Assembly (NCBI GenBank): GCA_035559535.1
Contig: DATMBG010000033.1
Location: 1-61,572, forward strand
Length of the DNA: 61,572 bases
Source of the DNA: Candidatus Limnocylindrales bacterium
GTDB lineage: Bacteria; Moduliflexota; Moduliflexia; Moduliflexales; JAUQPW01
Direction of reading: 5' to 3'
Shown here: positions 25,433-35,267 of the stretch, piece after piece
Position numbering within the stretch: position 1 is the first letter of the stretch
Layout: each line of letters starts with the position of its first letter
Notes under the pieces: generated by a model
Seen by the model: only the letters and a program-made list of their open reading frames with translations
The model's database searches: none
What the model was told of the DNA's origin: nothing
Made by a program: the position numbers and the translations under genes

Positions 25433-26149
25433 GCTGATTCCTCCCTAAAAGATTTCAATGCAGAAGGTTTCCCCATGAACTCTTCCTGGTTCCTTCGGGA
25501 AAAGCTGGGAATATGGATGGGTTATTTCTCTCCCCCCTTGCCTTTCATTTTTCATATCTTCTCGCCAAAGGGAATTTAAAGACATCTACTCTCCTCGCAA
25601 GTCCCATATGCACCAGGATAAGGTCTAAATAATAAAAACCAGATGGTAGACTTCATCATGGCGACAAAACCTTTTAACAATCCAACAAAAGGAGAAAGAG
25701 TGATGAAACAACTACTTAAAGATACAAATACCTTTTTTGAGGAATTATTGCAAGATCTACCCAAAGAGATGAGAGAGATGATCCGTGAGAGTTCAAGAAG
25801 GTAAGGTAGTTGTTTTTTAAAGTTCCATATTCTTTGACCCTCTCTTTTTTTCATGGCTGATGAGTTAAACCAGTTGTTCAAAATAAGCTTTCTCCTCGGT
25901 TAAGGTTCCACGACATATGAATCCTGCAAACAGAAGATCGGCAAAAGAGAAGAGCTTTTTTACGACTTCGAGCTATCCTCGGAAGTTATTCGAGGCCATC
26001 ATCAATACCCTTTCGCCTTGAAAGAGCTGAGAGGGGTATTTCATTTAAAGGGGATCGAACCGAGGCATAGGTTTTGTATAGATAAACCCATTAGCAAAGT
26101 CGGTTATGAAGCGTTTTGGTTTTTTTGAAAAACTACAAGTAAGATAATC
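25433..26149. other. Intergenic region with a possible 33-codon transposase remnant
   Basis: At 25703-25804 (+) a short frame starts MKQLLKDTNTFFEELLQDLP and has a strong AAAGGAGAAAG ribosome binding site. It resembles the beginning of some IS4-type transposases and then stops, so a decayed insertion sequence is possible. The rest holds no convincing gene or promoter. Confidence 0.3.
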
Positions 26150-28693
26150 ATGAAGCAAGTCCCCTTAACGACTCTCTTTGAGCAGTTACGTACTTCTGAG
26201 CGGGGTTTGACCAGCCAGGAGGCAAGTCGGCGCCTGGCTGAGATTGGTCCGAACGAACCGGTTCCCCCACGACGTACTTCTAGTGTTGTACAAATATTAC
26301 TTTTCTTTGTGAATCCATTGACCGGTATCCTGCTGATCGCCAGCTTTGTCTCTGCCTTCCTTGGAGAACTCCTCAATGCTTCTATCATCGTCGTCATAGT
26401 ACTGCTGAGTGTCATCCTCAACTTCATTCAGACCTACCGCTCCCAGCGTGCTGCTGAGCGACTTCGTGGACAGGTAGCCTCCCTAGCTACGGTCCTTCGT
26501 GATGGGAACTGGGTTGAGCTGCCCCGGCGTGAGTTAGTTCCAGGTGATATTATCCGCTTGACGGCCGGGGATCTGGTACCTGCTGATGCACGCTTACTTC
26601 AAGCCAAAGATCTCCACGTCCAGCAAGCTATGCTCACCGGAGAATCGTTGCCGGTTGAGAAGGAGGCCATCGATTTCAGTTTTGAGTCACAATCCCCCCT
26701 TGATGCGCGCAATATGGTGTTCCTAGGTACTTCGGTTGTAAGCGGAATGGCAACTGCGTTGGTTATTTCGACAGGTTCGTCGACCGCATTCGGTAATATT
26801 GCCGCACGTCTTACAGCCCGACCACCTGAAACCGAGTTTGAGCGAGGTATTCGAAAATTTAGTTTTTTGATTATGCAGACTGTTTTTTTCCTGGTGCTTT
26901 TCGTGTTCCTGGTAAACATTATCCTGCAACGAGATCCGCTGGAATCCTTACTCTTTGCCATCGCCCTGGCTGTCGGGTTAACCCCAGAGTTCTTGCCCAT
27001 GATCACAACGATCACTCTCACACAGGGTGCTGTTCACATGGCGCGGCAGAAGGTTATCGTTAAACATCTGGCTGCCATTCAAAACTTTGGTAGTATTGAT
27101 GTGCTCTGCAGCGACAAGACGGGTACTTTGACCAGCGGAGAGATGGTCCTTGATCAGTATCTTGACCCTCTTGGGAAGAGAGCTGAGAAGGTTTTCCTGC
27201 TTGCTTACCTCAATAGTTTTTACGAGACAGGAGTTAAGCACCCTCTCGACGCAGCGATTCTACGAAGGGGGAATACAAACCCCCTCGATACGGCTATCTT
27301 GCAGCATGATTACCTGGATGTGCGAAGATATCGCAAGCGCGATGAAATTCCTTTCGATTTTGAACGGCGACGGCTCTCTGTGGTAGTTGAGACCGATGGT
27401 GAGTGCTTGCTGATTACTAAGGGTGCCCCTGAGGGTCTCTTAGCTCTCTGCTCCACTTATGAAGTAAATGGACAGCGCTATCCCTTAGACCCACAGGCAA
27501 GGACGAAGTGTAAGGTCACGTACCAGGAGCTCAGTGCCCAGGGGTATCGCGTGCTGGCAGTCGCTTACCGACCTGTACCACCCCGAGAGGTCTATAGTGT
27601 AACTGATGAGATGGATCTGGTACTCGCGGGCTTCGTAACATTTTTCGATCCTCTTGTGGAGGATGTCCCTGATACATTGCAAGCACTCCACCGAGATGGG
27701 GTGAAGGTGAAGATTCTGACCGGTGATAATGAACTGGTTGCCCGACATATTTGCTCACAGGTAGGGTTAGAAGCAGGTCGTATCGTATTGGGAGAGGAAC
27801 TTGACCGGATGAGCGACCCAGCGCTGGCCCACGTGGCTGACCAGGTCACGGTGTTTGCCCGTGTATCACCGGCTCAGAAAAACCGTATTATTCTCGCCTT
27901 GAAGCGTCGTGGTCATGTGGTGGGTTTTCTCGGGGATGGCATCAATGACGCTCCCTCCCTCTACGCCGCCGATGTTGGTATATCGGTTGCTACAGGAGTA
28001 GACGTTGCCAAGGATGCTGCGGATATCATCCTACTTGAGCGTGGTTTACAAGTCCTGCACAGCGGTATCATCGAGGGGCGCAAGGCCTTCGGCAATGTGA
28101 TGAAATATCTACTTATGGGTACCAGTTCCAATTTCGGAAATATGTTCAGTATGGCAGGAGCCTCTCTGTTCTTGCCGTTTTTGCCCATGTTGCCGATGCA
28201 AATTTTACTCAACAACTTTCTCTACGACCTCGCCCAGGTGACCATCCCGACCGATAACGTCGACCCTACCTTTACCCATAAACCCCGACGCTGGAATATT
28301 TCCATCATCCGCGATTTTATGGTGTTCATCGGTCCAATCAGTTCCATTTATGATTTTCTGACATTTTTCGCGCTGCTGAAACTCTTCCATGCCTCAGAGA
28401 CACTCTTTCATACGGGCTGGTTTATCGAGTCGTTGGTTACTCAGACGCTTGTACTCTTTATCATCCGAACAGCCGGTAATCCATTGCAGAGTCGACCCAG
28501 TTTCCCCCTGACGAGCACCACCCTTCTGGTAGTCTTCATTGGCATCCTGCTTCCATTCACCCCCCTGGCCGTCCCACTCGGCTTCACCCCGCTGCCGGGT
28601 ACCTACTTTATCTTCCTTATCAGCGTAACGAGTACTTATTTGCTGCTCGTCGAGCTGGCCAAGCGTCGCTTGATGAGACCTCTTCTAAGTTGA
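26150..28693 (+). CDS. mgtA: Magnesium-translocating P-type ATPase
   Basis: This is a P-type ATPase of the MgtA group, 847 residues. The phosphorylation motif C-S-D-K-T-G-T-L-T lies near residue 320, T-G-E-S-L-P lies in the actuator region, and the hinge is G-D-G-I-N-D-A-P-S. The membrane region with L-T-P-E-F-L-P-M-I and N-N-F-L-Y-D-L-A-Q fits magnesium transporters. The N-terminal cation-ATPase domain begins R-T-S-E-R-G-L-T. I see no mgtL-like leader or M-box upstream. The ATG lacks a clear ribosome binding site. Confidence 0.93.
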   Translation: MKQVPLTTLFEQLRTSERGLTSQEASRRLAEIGPNEPVPPRRTSSVVQILLFFVNPLTGILLIASFVSAFLGELLNASIIVVIVLLSVILNFIQTYRSQRAAERLRGQVASLATVLRDGNWVELPRRELVPGDIIRLTAGDLVPADARLLQAKDLHVQQAMLTGESLPVEKEAIDFSFESQSPLDARNMVFLGTSVVSGMATALVISTGSSTAFGNIAARLTARPPETEFERGIRKFSFLIMQTVFFLVLFVFLVNIILQRDPLESLLFAIALAVGLTPEFLPMITTITLTQGAVHMARQKVIVKHLAAIQNFGSIDVLCSDKTGTLTSGEMVLDQYLDPLGKRAEKVFLLAYLNSFYETGVKHPLDAAILRRGNTNPLDTAILQHDYLDVRRYRKRDEIPFDFERRRLSVVVETDGECLLITKGAPEGLLALCSTYEVNGQRYPLDPQARTKCKVTYQELSAQGYRVLAVAYRPVPPREVYSVTDEMDLVLAGFVTFFDPLVEDVPDTLQALHRDGVKVKILTGDNELVARHICSQVGLEAGRIVLGEELDRMSDPALAHVADQVTVFARVSPAQKNRIILALKRRGHVVGFLGDGINDAPSLYAADVGISVATGVDVAKDAADIILLERGLQVLHSGIIEGRKAFGNVMKYLLMGTSSNFGNMFSMAGASLFLPFLPMLPMQILLNNFLYDLAQVTIPTDNVDPTFTHKPRRWNISIIRDFMVFIGPISSIYDFLTFFALLKLFHASETLFHTGWFIESLVTQTLVLFIIRTAGNPLQSRPSFPLTSTTLLVVFIGILLPFTPLAVPLGFTPLPGTYFIFLISVTSTYLLLVELAKRRLMRPLLS

Positions 28694-28827
28694 GCCAACC
28701 CCAGGCTGTCCAAGTCGCAGAATTTAACTAACTGGTAGTTCCACTGTTTTTAAGTTGGTTCAAATCATACGCTAAGTATGTTGAGGGTATCCTCGCTTGC
28801 AGGGTGGAAGGGATTTAAATCAAGAAT

Positions 28828-29100
28828 CTAAAAATTACGACGACGAACATGATAGGTTGGAAAGGTACCATATCCTTTGGCTAATGGGGTCTGTCCAACA
28901 TAGTCACATCGGAATTCGCGAATTTGTCCCACCGCTGTTAGAGCCGCGAATACCTAGCTTGCATATACCCGACCTGGCGGCGTAATTGGCTCAAGCCGTG
29001 CGGCACGGATCACATGGGTGCTGGTACAGGCTGGCAGTTGGGTTACAGGATTCGTGTACGCATAGACTGGACCCGCATGCAGGGTGATTCGAAGGCTTAA
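28828..29100 (-). pseudogene. Class III adenylate/guanylate cyclase fragment with in-frame stop
   Basis: On the minus strand the frame reads L-R-I-T-L-H-A-G-P-V-Y then T-H-V-I-R-A-A-R-L-E-P-I-T-P-P-G-R-V-Y-A-S. This matches the end of a class III nucleotide cyclase homology domain. After a TAG at 28954-28956 the same frame continues F-R-C-D-Y-V-G-Q-T-P-L-A-K-G-Y-G-T-F-P-T-Y-H-V to a stop at 28828-28830. The upstream two thirds of such a domain is absent. It is therefore a decayed C-terminal remnant. Flanking bases 28694-28827 and 29101-29457 hold no gene that I recognise. Confidence 0.72.
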
Positions 29101-29240
29101 TTCTTTTCTATTATATACCCAGGGAAGACGACCACGCAAGGAATCCAGAGGCCCTGTTCGATACGCTTTTTATCATCCCCCCGGTACTCCATGAGGAGTC
29201 GAGCATTACAAGGGGTGGAACTGAGGTCCCCGGTACGGTT

Positions 29241-29290
29241 TTCATTCCTTACTTCCCTACCTCCATACCCCCCCACTTCCATACTTTCAT
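29241..29290. repeat. GTATGG-type dispersed repeat, half unit
   Basis: The segment carries CCCTACCTCCATACCCCCCC and ACTTCCATAC, the complement of the GTATGG/AGTATGG units at 34144-34223 and within pstA. Only one arm is present here. Confidence 0.45.
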
Positions 29291-29457
29291 AGTCCTTCGT
29301 GGATAAAAATACAAAAGTGTAGTAACTTACAGGAAGTATCTGCTGGGTCTTGGTATGCGGACGGATAATCCTGGTAAGTTGGCTAACTGTTCAGTCATGA
29401 CTTTCTTTACCCTCAAATAAATAACTCGAATCCCTCTTGGACTATGTAGAGATCTTT

Positions 29458-29486
29458 TTGACAATTCCTCTAAAGAGTGTTATAAA
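29458..29486 (+). promoter_or_regulatory. Sigma-70 type promoter of the TIGR02757 gene
   Basis: TTGACA (29458-29463), a 17-bp spacer and TATAAA (29481-29486) make a near-consensus promoter. The gene starts 24 bp after the -10 box, so the leader is short. Confidence 0.8.
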
Positions 29487-29510
29487 AAGATAAATTAAGT
29501 CTAAAAAACA

Positions 29511-30344
29511 GTGAACCTTAATCCGTTATACCTTAAAAACTTGCATTCCCATCAACTTAAAGAGTATTTAGAAAAACTGTATCAACAGTACAATTCATCT
29601 TTCCTTTCCAACGATCCTTTAGAATTCGTGCACCGATTCCAGGATCCGCGGGATCAGGAAATTGTAGGATTGCTTGCTTCCTGTCTGGCGTATGGAAATG
29701 TAAAACAAATTCGGGCCAGTGTTCAAAAGATTCTGGCCGTTTTGGGAGAAAAGCCGTATCATTATGTTATCACGTTCAATCCAGAATTACAGGGAGCCGA
29801 CTTCGATTCCTTTGTACATCGGTTTACCCAGGGAAAAGATATAGTTTGTCTGGTGTATTTGTTGCAACAGGTTCTCCTGAAGCATGGAAGCCTGGGAAAT
29901 TACTTCCTACAAGGCTATAGTGCCCGGGAGAAAACCATACGGTCTGCTCTAACCCGGTTTGTAGAAGGCTTATTAAGGTTGCCTTTTCCAGGGGGTTATG
30001 TACGGCAGAATCGGATCTCCGAAGGAATCTGGTACCTGCTGCCTTCTCCTGCCGGTGGGAGTGCTTGTAAGCGGTTGAATTTGTTTCTTCGATGGATGGT
30101 TCGCCGGGGAGATCAGCTAGATTTGGGACTGTGGGTAGAGGTTTCACCCCGTCAATTGGTAGTCCCCCTGGATGTTCACGTAGGAAGAATAGCCAGGAAC
30201 CTGGGTCTTACAACCCGAAAAACAGAGGATTGGAAAACGGCTGAGGAAATTACAGATCGTTTAAGAATGTTCGATCCAGAAGATCCGGTTAAATATGATT
30301 TTGCCCTCTCCCATATGGGGATCTCAGGAGATTTGATATTATGA
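29511..30344 (+). CDS. TIGR02757 (DUF2400) family protein
   Basis: At 277 residues this matches the TIGR02757 family, whose function is not established. Features are the L-A-S-C-L-A-Y-G-N-V-K-Q-I segment near residue 62, the N-R-I-S-E-G-I-W-like middle, and P-L-D-V-H-V-G-R-I-A-R-N-L-G-L near residue 222, which looks like a helix-hairpin-helix region. The GTG start at 29511 is set by a strong promoter just upstream. Its end overlaps the next start by 4 bp, so the two are probably translated together. Confidence 0.82.
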   Translation: MNLNPLYLKNLHSHQLKEYLEKLYQQYNSSFLSNDPLEFVHRFQDPRDQEIVGLLASCLAYGNVKQIRASVQKILAVLGEKPYHYVITFNPELQGADFDSFVHRFTQGKDIVCLVYLLQQVLLKHGSLGNYFLQGYSAREKTIRSALTRFVEGLLRLPFPGGYVRQNRISEGIWYLLPSPAGGSACKRLNLFLRWMVRRGDQLDLGLWVEVSPRQLVVPLDVHVGRIARNLGLTTRKTEDWKTAEEITDRLRMFDPEDPVKYDFALSHMGISGDLIL

Positions 30345-30721
30345 AGATAAGGAAATATTCTCTCATAATCTTTATAGGATTGGTAGGGGGTGGGATAATG
30401 CCGATCTTCTCTGGAATCACAACGCAGGCCCTATCCGCCGAGCGAAGAGCCACCCATCGACCTCATATTGATCCCTCGACGGCCCGAATGGTGGGATTTG
30501 TTATTCTCCCCAATAAGGAACGAAGAGCGATTATCGATGCAGGAGAAAATAAACCGTATATTTTTAAACTTGGGGATGAAGTCATCCTGAGGAATGAATC
30601 GGCCAGAGTAGTAGAAATCACCGAAGATCAACTTGTTTTCGAGATAGAACCAACGGGAGGAAGTAACAAAGTACGAAAAACTTTGATAATTACCTCCCCG
30701 GAAACCGCGAGCAATCCCTAG
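30341..30721 (+). CDS. Secreted protein with a PilP/GspC-like segment
   Basis: This is a 126-residue exported protein with a signal peptide in residues 1-33 (cleavage near A-L-S-A). The mature part contains [16 protein letters not shown] and I-F-K-L-G-D-E-V, then [12 protein letters not shown]. This short beta-barrel pattern is reminiscent of the periplasmic HR domain of PilP or GspC. No other pilus or secretion genes are close, so the role is unknown. It overlaps the TIGR02757 gene by 4 bp and precedes gltX by 43 bp. Confidence 0.68.
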   Translation: MKIRKYSLIIFIGLVGGGIMPIFSGITTQALSAERRATHRPHIDPSTARMVGFVILPNKERRAIIDAGENKPYIFKLGDEVILRNESARVVEITEDQLVFEIEPTGGSNKVRKTLIITSPETASNP

Positions 30722-30764
30722 AACGTATGGAGATTTCAGTTTCTCGTGTATCCAGGAAAATCTT

Positions 30765-32174
30765 ATGAAGATAAGAACTCGATTTGCACCCAGCCCCACC
30801 GGACATTTGCATATCGGTGGGGCCAGAACAGCCCTTTTTAACTGGCTTTTTGCCCGTAAAAATCAAGGAATTTTCCTTTTAAGGATTGAAGATACAGACG
30901 TAGAAAGATCCACCCTGGAATCCGTGCAGGGGATTCTGGATGGATTGAAATGGTTAGGTTTAATCTGGGATGAAGGACCGTATTATCAATCTCAACGGCT
31001 TGAACTTTATCAACACCACGTACAACAGCTCTTACAGGCCGGAAAAGCGTACCGCTGCTACTGTACTCCTGAAGAACTGGAAGCGAAAAGAAAGCAGGCC
31101 CTTCAAGAAGGAAAACCTCTCCGATATGACGGTAAGTGTAGGGAATTGAAGGAAGAGCCTATAGGAAAACCCTTTGCCATTCGATTCAAAGCTCCCCAAA
31201 CGGGCCGTATCCTTATTCAGGATCTAATTCGAGGTCCGATCACCTATGAGGTGACCGAGCTGGACGATCTCATTATTCAGCGCTCCGATGGAATGCCGAC
31301 GTATAATTTCTGCGTGGTTGTAGACGATGTGACCATGGAAATTACCCATGTAATTCGGGGAGACGATCACTTAAATAATACCCCCCGACAGATTTTACTT
31401 TATGAAGCATTTGGGTATCCCATACCCCAATTTGCCCATGTTCCCATGATTTTAGGCCCGGATAAAACCCGACTCAGTAAAAGACATGGAGCCACTTCGG
31501 TCCTCGCCTATCGGGAAATGGGCTACCTCCCCCAGGCCCTGGTGAATTATCTGGTTCGATTAGGATGGTCCTACGGAGATCAGGAGATCTTTTCGGTACC
31601 GGAATTAATCGAAAAGTTCTCTCTGGAAAATGTAGGTAAAGCCCCGGCGGTTTTTAACCCGGAAAAACTCCTCTGGCTAAACCACCATTATATTAAAGCG
31701 ACGGAACCGGCCGAGTTAGCAAGGTTGCTCATTCCCTTTCTGGAAAAGAAGGGTTTTAAGGTGGAGGAAGGACCCTGGCTAACCCGAGTGGTACAAACAC
31801 TCCAGGAACGGAGCAAGACTCTGGTGGAGATGGCAGACCGGGCAGAATTTTATTTTCAGGAAACGATTCCTTATCAGGAAAAGGTCGTACAGAAATTTTT
31901 TAGGAAGGAAACGGTGGAAGCGCTACAGGAATTAATCCGGGACCTGGAACAGTTGGAATCTTTTGAAGAAAAAGAACTTGAGAAGATTTTCCGGAATATA
32001 ATAGACCGAAAGGGACTCAAATTGGCAGATATTGCCCAGCCCGTTCGCATTGCTTTAACAGGTGGAACCGCAAGTCCAGGACTCTTTGAGATCATGGCGA
32101 TCTTGGGAAAAGAACGGGTGCTAAAGCGGATAAAACAGGTTATTGAATTTTTTTATTCCCATCTGAATAGATAA
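30765..32174 (+). CDS. gltX: Glutamyl-tRNA synthetase
   Basis: This class I synthetase charges tRNA-Glu, 469 residues. The HIGH motif is H-I-G-G-A-R-T-A-L near residue 15, and the KMSKS equivalent is K-T-R-L-S-K-R-H-G near residue 240. The zinc-knob region has C-Y-C-x-C-like cysteines (Y-R-C-Y-C-T). The length is normal. It is followed by glnS, and a tRNA-Gln lies 3 kb downstream. The gene is probably in one transcript with the two upstream genes. Confidence 0.96.
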   Translation: MKIRTRFAPSPTGHLHIGGARTALFNWLFARKNQGIFLLRIEDTDVERSTLESVQGILDGLKWLGLIWDEGPYYQSQRLELYQHHVQQLLQAGKAYRCYCTPEELEAKRKQALQEGKPLRYDGKCRELKEEPIGKPFAIRFKAPQTGRILIQDLIRGPITYEVTELDDLIIQRSDGMPTYNFCVVVDDVTMEITHVIRGDDHLNNTPRQILLYEAFGYPIPQFAHVPMILGPDKTRLSKRHGATSVLAYREMGYLPQALVNYLVRLGWSYGDQEIFSVPELIEKFSLENVGKAPAVFNPEKLLWLNHHYIKATEPAELARLLIPFLEKKGFKVEEGPWLTRVVQTLQERSKTLVEMADRAEFYFQETIPYQEKVVQKFFRKETVEALQELIRDLEQLESFEEKELEKIFRNIIDRKGLKLADIAQPVRIALTGGTASPGLFEIMAILGKERVLKRIKQVIEFFYSHLNR

Positions 32175-32397
32175 ACGGGAACAGAAACCTATACACTTTG
32201 CTTTTTAGGCCTGAAACATTTAAATTAAATAAAATATAAAATCCTGAATGAATCAGAGGGTTAAGCGAAAAAGCACCATTGTCTTCAGATAAACGCATTT
32301 AACCCCCGTTAATTTTAAACCAGGGAAAAACAGACGGATATCTCCTAAACATAAAAAATTAAGAAGAAAATAAATTAAGAAAGGAGTTTTTACAATT

Positions 32398-34098
32398 ATG
32401 AGTACAACCGATTTTACTCCTCCTCCTAACTTTATTCGGGATATCATCGTGAAAGATTTGGAGACCAACAAGTATGGAGGCCGTGTGGCGACCCGATTTC
32501 CACCGGAACCCAACGGTTACTTGCATATCGGACACGCCAAATCCATCTGTCTTAATTTTGGTCTTGCCGCCGAATTTGGTGGGGTTTGTCATTTGAGGTT
32601 CGATGATACCGATCCTACTAAAGAAAGTATCGAGTATGTTGAATCGATTAAATCGGATGTTCGATGGCTTGGATTCGATTGGGGAGATCATCTGTACTAT
32701 GCTTCGGATTACTTTGAGAAGCTATACGAGTATGCCGTACAACTAATTAAAAAAGGTAAAGCGTACGTTGATAGTCTTAGTGCAGAGGAAATCAGAGAAT
32801 ATCGGGGTACTTTAACGGAACCCGGTAGGGAAAGCCCATATCGGAATCGTTCGGTAGAAGAGAATCTGGATTTGTTCCGGCGCATGCGGGCAGGAGAATT
32901 CGAAGACGGAACCCATGTTCTTCGGGCAAAGATCGATATGGCCTCTCCCAACCTGCTTATGCGAGATCCGGTTCTCTATCGTATTAGACGGGTAACCCAT
33001 TACAGAACCGGGGACCAGTGGTGTATCTATCCCATGTATGACTTTGCTCATTGTCTTTCAGATTCCATTGAACGCATCACCCATTCTATCTGTACCCTGG
33101 AATTTGAAAATAATCGCCCGTTATATGACTGGATACTTAATGAGTTGAATGTTGAATGGCATCCTCAGCAAATCGAGTTCGCCCGCCTTAATCTTAGCTA
33201 TACGGTAATGAGTAAGAGAAAGCTTCTAGAATTAGTGGAGCAAGGATATGTTACCGGTTGGGATGATCCCCGGATGCCTACCCTGGCAGGTTTAAGAAGG
33301 CGTGGTTACACACCAGAGGCTATCCGGAACTTTTGTGAACGTATCGGAGTGGCCAAACGCGATAGTCTTGTTGATATTGCTCTGCTTGAGCATTGTATCC
33401 GGGAGGACTTGAATAAGCGGGCTCCACGGGTTATGGCCGTGTTGAAGCCGCTTAGGGTTGTGATTGTTAACTATCCGGAAAACCAGGTGGAAGAGTTGGA
33501 GGCTTTAAACAATCCGGAAGATCTGAGTATGGGGTCCAGAAAGGTTCCTTTCTCGCGGGTGCTGTATATCGAACGGGATGATTTTCGTGAAAACCCCCCG
33601 AAAGAGTTCTTCCGATTGGCTCCAGGTCGTGAGGTACGCCTGCGATATGCTTACTATATCACCTGCGTAGACGTGATTAAGGATGAACGAACCGGCGAAG
33701 TGATCGAACTTCGCTGTACCTATGATCCCAAAACCCGAGGGGGTGGATCTCCAGATGGACGTAAGGTTAAAGCAACTTTACATTGGGTCTCGGCGCCCCA
33801 TTCTCTGGAAGCCGAAGTACGTTTATATGATCATCTCTTTCTAAAACCAAACCCCAGCGATGAAGAAGATGGTTTAGATTTTAAAGCGCATTTGAATCCG
33901 AACTCATTGATCACATTGAAATCATGTCGGATAGAACCCAGTCTGGCAGGTGCGGTACCCGGAAGTCATTATCAGTTCGAGAGGCAGGGCTATTTTTGCG
34001 TTGACCCTGATTCTTCCTCTAAAACCCTCGTCTTTAATCGAACAGTAGCACTGCGAGATTCATGGGCTAAGATCGAGAAAGCTCTGCAAGGAAAGTAA
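32398..34098 (+). CDS. glnS: Glutaminyl-tRNA synthetase
   Basis: GlnRS charges tRNA-Gln directly, so this organism need not rely on the GatCAB transamidation route for glutamine. It has 566 residues. The HIGH motif is [10 protein letters not shown] near residue 40, and the KMSKS equivalent is V-M-S-K-R-K-L near residue 278. The anticodon-binding beta-barrel follows. AAGGAG precedes the ATG at 32398. A 220-bp AT-rich gap separates it from gltX. Confidence 0.96.
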   Translation: MSTTDFTPPPNFIRDIIVKDLETNKYGGRVATRFPPEPNGYLHIGHAKSICLNFGLAAEFGGVCHLRFDDTDPTKESIEYVESIKSDVRWLGFDWGDHLYYASDYFEKLYEYAVQLIKKGKAYVDSLSAEEIREYRGTLTEPGRESPYRNRSVEENLDLFRRMRAGEFEDGTHVLRAKIDMASPNLLMRDPVLYRIRRVTHYRTGDQWCIYPMYDFAHCLSDSIERITHSICTLEFENNRPLYDWILNELNVEWHPQQIEFARLNLSYTVMSKRKLLELVEQGYVTGWDDPRMPTLAGLRRRGYTPEAIRNFCERIGVAKRDSLVDIALLEHCIREDLNKRAPRVMAVLKPLRVVIVNYPENQVEELEALNNPEDLSMGSRKVPFSRVLYIERDDFRENPPKEFFRLAPGREVRLRYAYYITCVDVIKDERTGEVIELRCTYDPKTRGGGSPDGRKVKATLHWVSAPHSLEAEVRLYDHLFLKPNPSDEEDGLDFKAHLNPNSLITLKSCRIEPSLAGAVPGSHYQFERQGYFCVDPDSSSKTLVFNRTVALRDSWAKIEKALQGK

Positions 34099-34143
34099 AG
34101 AAGAAGGACGGGAGCAGGGAAGGAGCGGGGGGTATGGGAGTAT

Positions 34144-34223
34144 GGGAGTATGGGGGTGTGGGAGTATGGAAGTGGGGAAGTATATGAGAATCTACATCCA
34201 TACTCCCATACCCCCATACTCCC
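34144..34223. repeat. Long inverted repeat of the GTATGG family
   Basis: The arms 34144-34169 and 34198-34223 pair over 26 bp with one G-T mismatch, around a 28-bp loop. The sequence is built of AGTATGGGGGTGTGGGAGTA-like units. It lies in the gap between glnS and the DsbA-like gene and would form a very stable RNA hairpin. Confidence 0.8.
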
Positions 34224-34243
34224 TTTCCTTCCTGGTTTAAAAG

Positions 34244-35047
34244 ATGCGGAATATAAAATTTATTCTTCTCGTTATTATTTTATCAGGTTTTGTCGTTTTA
34301 GGCCTGGCAGGATCCGAGGATAAAAAAGATCTGGAAGAGCTGAAGGCCAATCAACAGGCTATTCTCCAAAGGTTAGAAAAGCTGGAAAAGGGACAGGAAG
34401 AGATTACCTCCCTACAAAAGGAGATTTTGGCGAAACTGGATCACATTATTCGGGAAGAGGCTTCTGTTTTTCCTCCGCTTCGCAAAGCACTGGAAGCCAG
34501 AGAAGCTAACGAAGTTGATTACTCGAAAGTATATACCATTCCCCTTGGGAATTCGCCTGTAAAAGGACCGGATTCGGCTTCCATTACCATTGTGGAATTC
34601 TCAGACTTTCAATGTCCTTTCTGTAATCGGGCCACCCATGTGGTGGATCAGGTTTTAAAAACCTACCCCGATAAAATTAAATTTGTCTACAAACAGTTTC
34701 CTATTCCCAGTCTTCATGAACATGCTATAAACGCTTCTAAAGCCTCGCTGGCTGCCCATAAACAGGGGAAGTTTTGGGAGATGCATGATCTCCTGTTTAA
34801 GAATTCCCCAGAACTCCAGGAGGAAAAGCTCATGGAGTATGCACAAAGCTTAAATTTAGACATGGAGCAATTCAAAAAAGATTATGCCTCGCCAGAGATA
34901 GAAGAAGAGCTACAAGAGGACATGAAGTTGGGAGAAGAAGTAGAGATTCGGGGAACCCCGACTTTCTTTGTAAATGGGAAACGATTACCTTCCTGGTCCT
35001 TTGACACTTTCCAGAAGGCTATTGAAGGGGAATTGGATAAAAAATAA
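34244..35047 (+). CDS. DsbA-family thioredoxin-fold protein
   Basis: This is an exported 267-residue thiol-disulfide protein. It has a signal peptide in residues 1-24, a coiled-coil linker in residues 27-75, then a DsbA/Thioredoxin_4 domain. The active site is C-P-F-C near residue 126, and the cis-Pro loop is G-T-P-T-F-F-V-N-G-K near residue 243. The arrangement resembles BdbD or DsbA-like oxidases and disulfide isomerases of Gram-negative bacteria. It acts in the periplasm. There is no clear ribosome binding site for the start at 34244, where AAAAGATG is seen. Confidence 0.9.
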   Translation: MRNIKFILLVIILSGFVVLGLAGSEDKKDLEELKANQQAILQRLEKLEKGQEEITSLQKEILAKLDHIIREEASVFPPLRKALEAREANEVDYSKVYTIPLGNSPVKGPDSASITIVEFSDFQCPFCNRATHVVDQVLKTYPDKIKFVYKQFPIPSLHEHAINASKASLAAHKQGKFWEMHDLLFKNSPELQEEKLMEYAQSLNLDMEQFKKDYASPEIEEELQEDMKLGEEVEIRGTPTFFVNGKRLPSWSFDTFQKAIEGELDKK

Positions 35048-35054
35048 ATAGCCC

Positions 35055-35083
35055 TTGACAGTCTGATGAGAAGAAATTATATT
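35055..35083 (+). promoter_or_regulatory. Sigma-70 type promoter of tRNA-Gln
   Basis: TTGACA (35055-35060), a 17-bp spacer and TATATT (35078-35083) stand 15 bp before the tRNA gene. Confidence 0.8.
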
Positions 35084-35098
35084 TTTGCAGATCCTTGT

Positions 35099-35170
35099 TG
35101 AGGAGTAGATCAATTGGTAGATCACCTGACTCTGGATCAGGGGGTTGCAGGTTCGAGCCCTGCCTCCTCA
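35099..35170 (+). tRNA. tRNA-Gln(CTG)
   Basis: The 72-nt cloverleaf has acceptor arms TGAGGAG/CTCCTCA, D-stem GATC/GATC, anticodon stem CCTGA/TCAGG with loop CTCTGGA (anticodon CTG, codon CAG), and T-arm GCAGG-TTCGAGC-CCTGC. CCA is not encoded. It lies just downstream of gltX and glnS. Confidence 0.95.
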
Positions 35171-35225
35171 GTTATAATTTTAAGTTTCTGCCACGGGCTA
35201 TCATTTCACTTACAAAATTCGATTG

Positions 35226-35258
35226 AAACCCTTATCCTTTTTCTATGAGGGTTTTTTT
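35226..35258 (+). terminator. Rho-independent terminator after tRNA-Gln
   Basis: AAACCCTTAT (35226-35235) pairs with ATGAGGGTTT (35245-35254) over 10 bp including one G-U pair, and is followed by seven T's. It may also act on the convergent gene ending at 35268. Confidence 0.8.
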
Positions 35259-35267
35259 GTCTGAAAT

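Noticed and set aside
32175-32397. Possible T-box or riboswitch upstream of glnS
   Set aside because: The gap is AT-rich with no T-box core or other aptamer that I can recognise.
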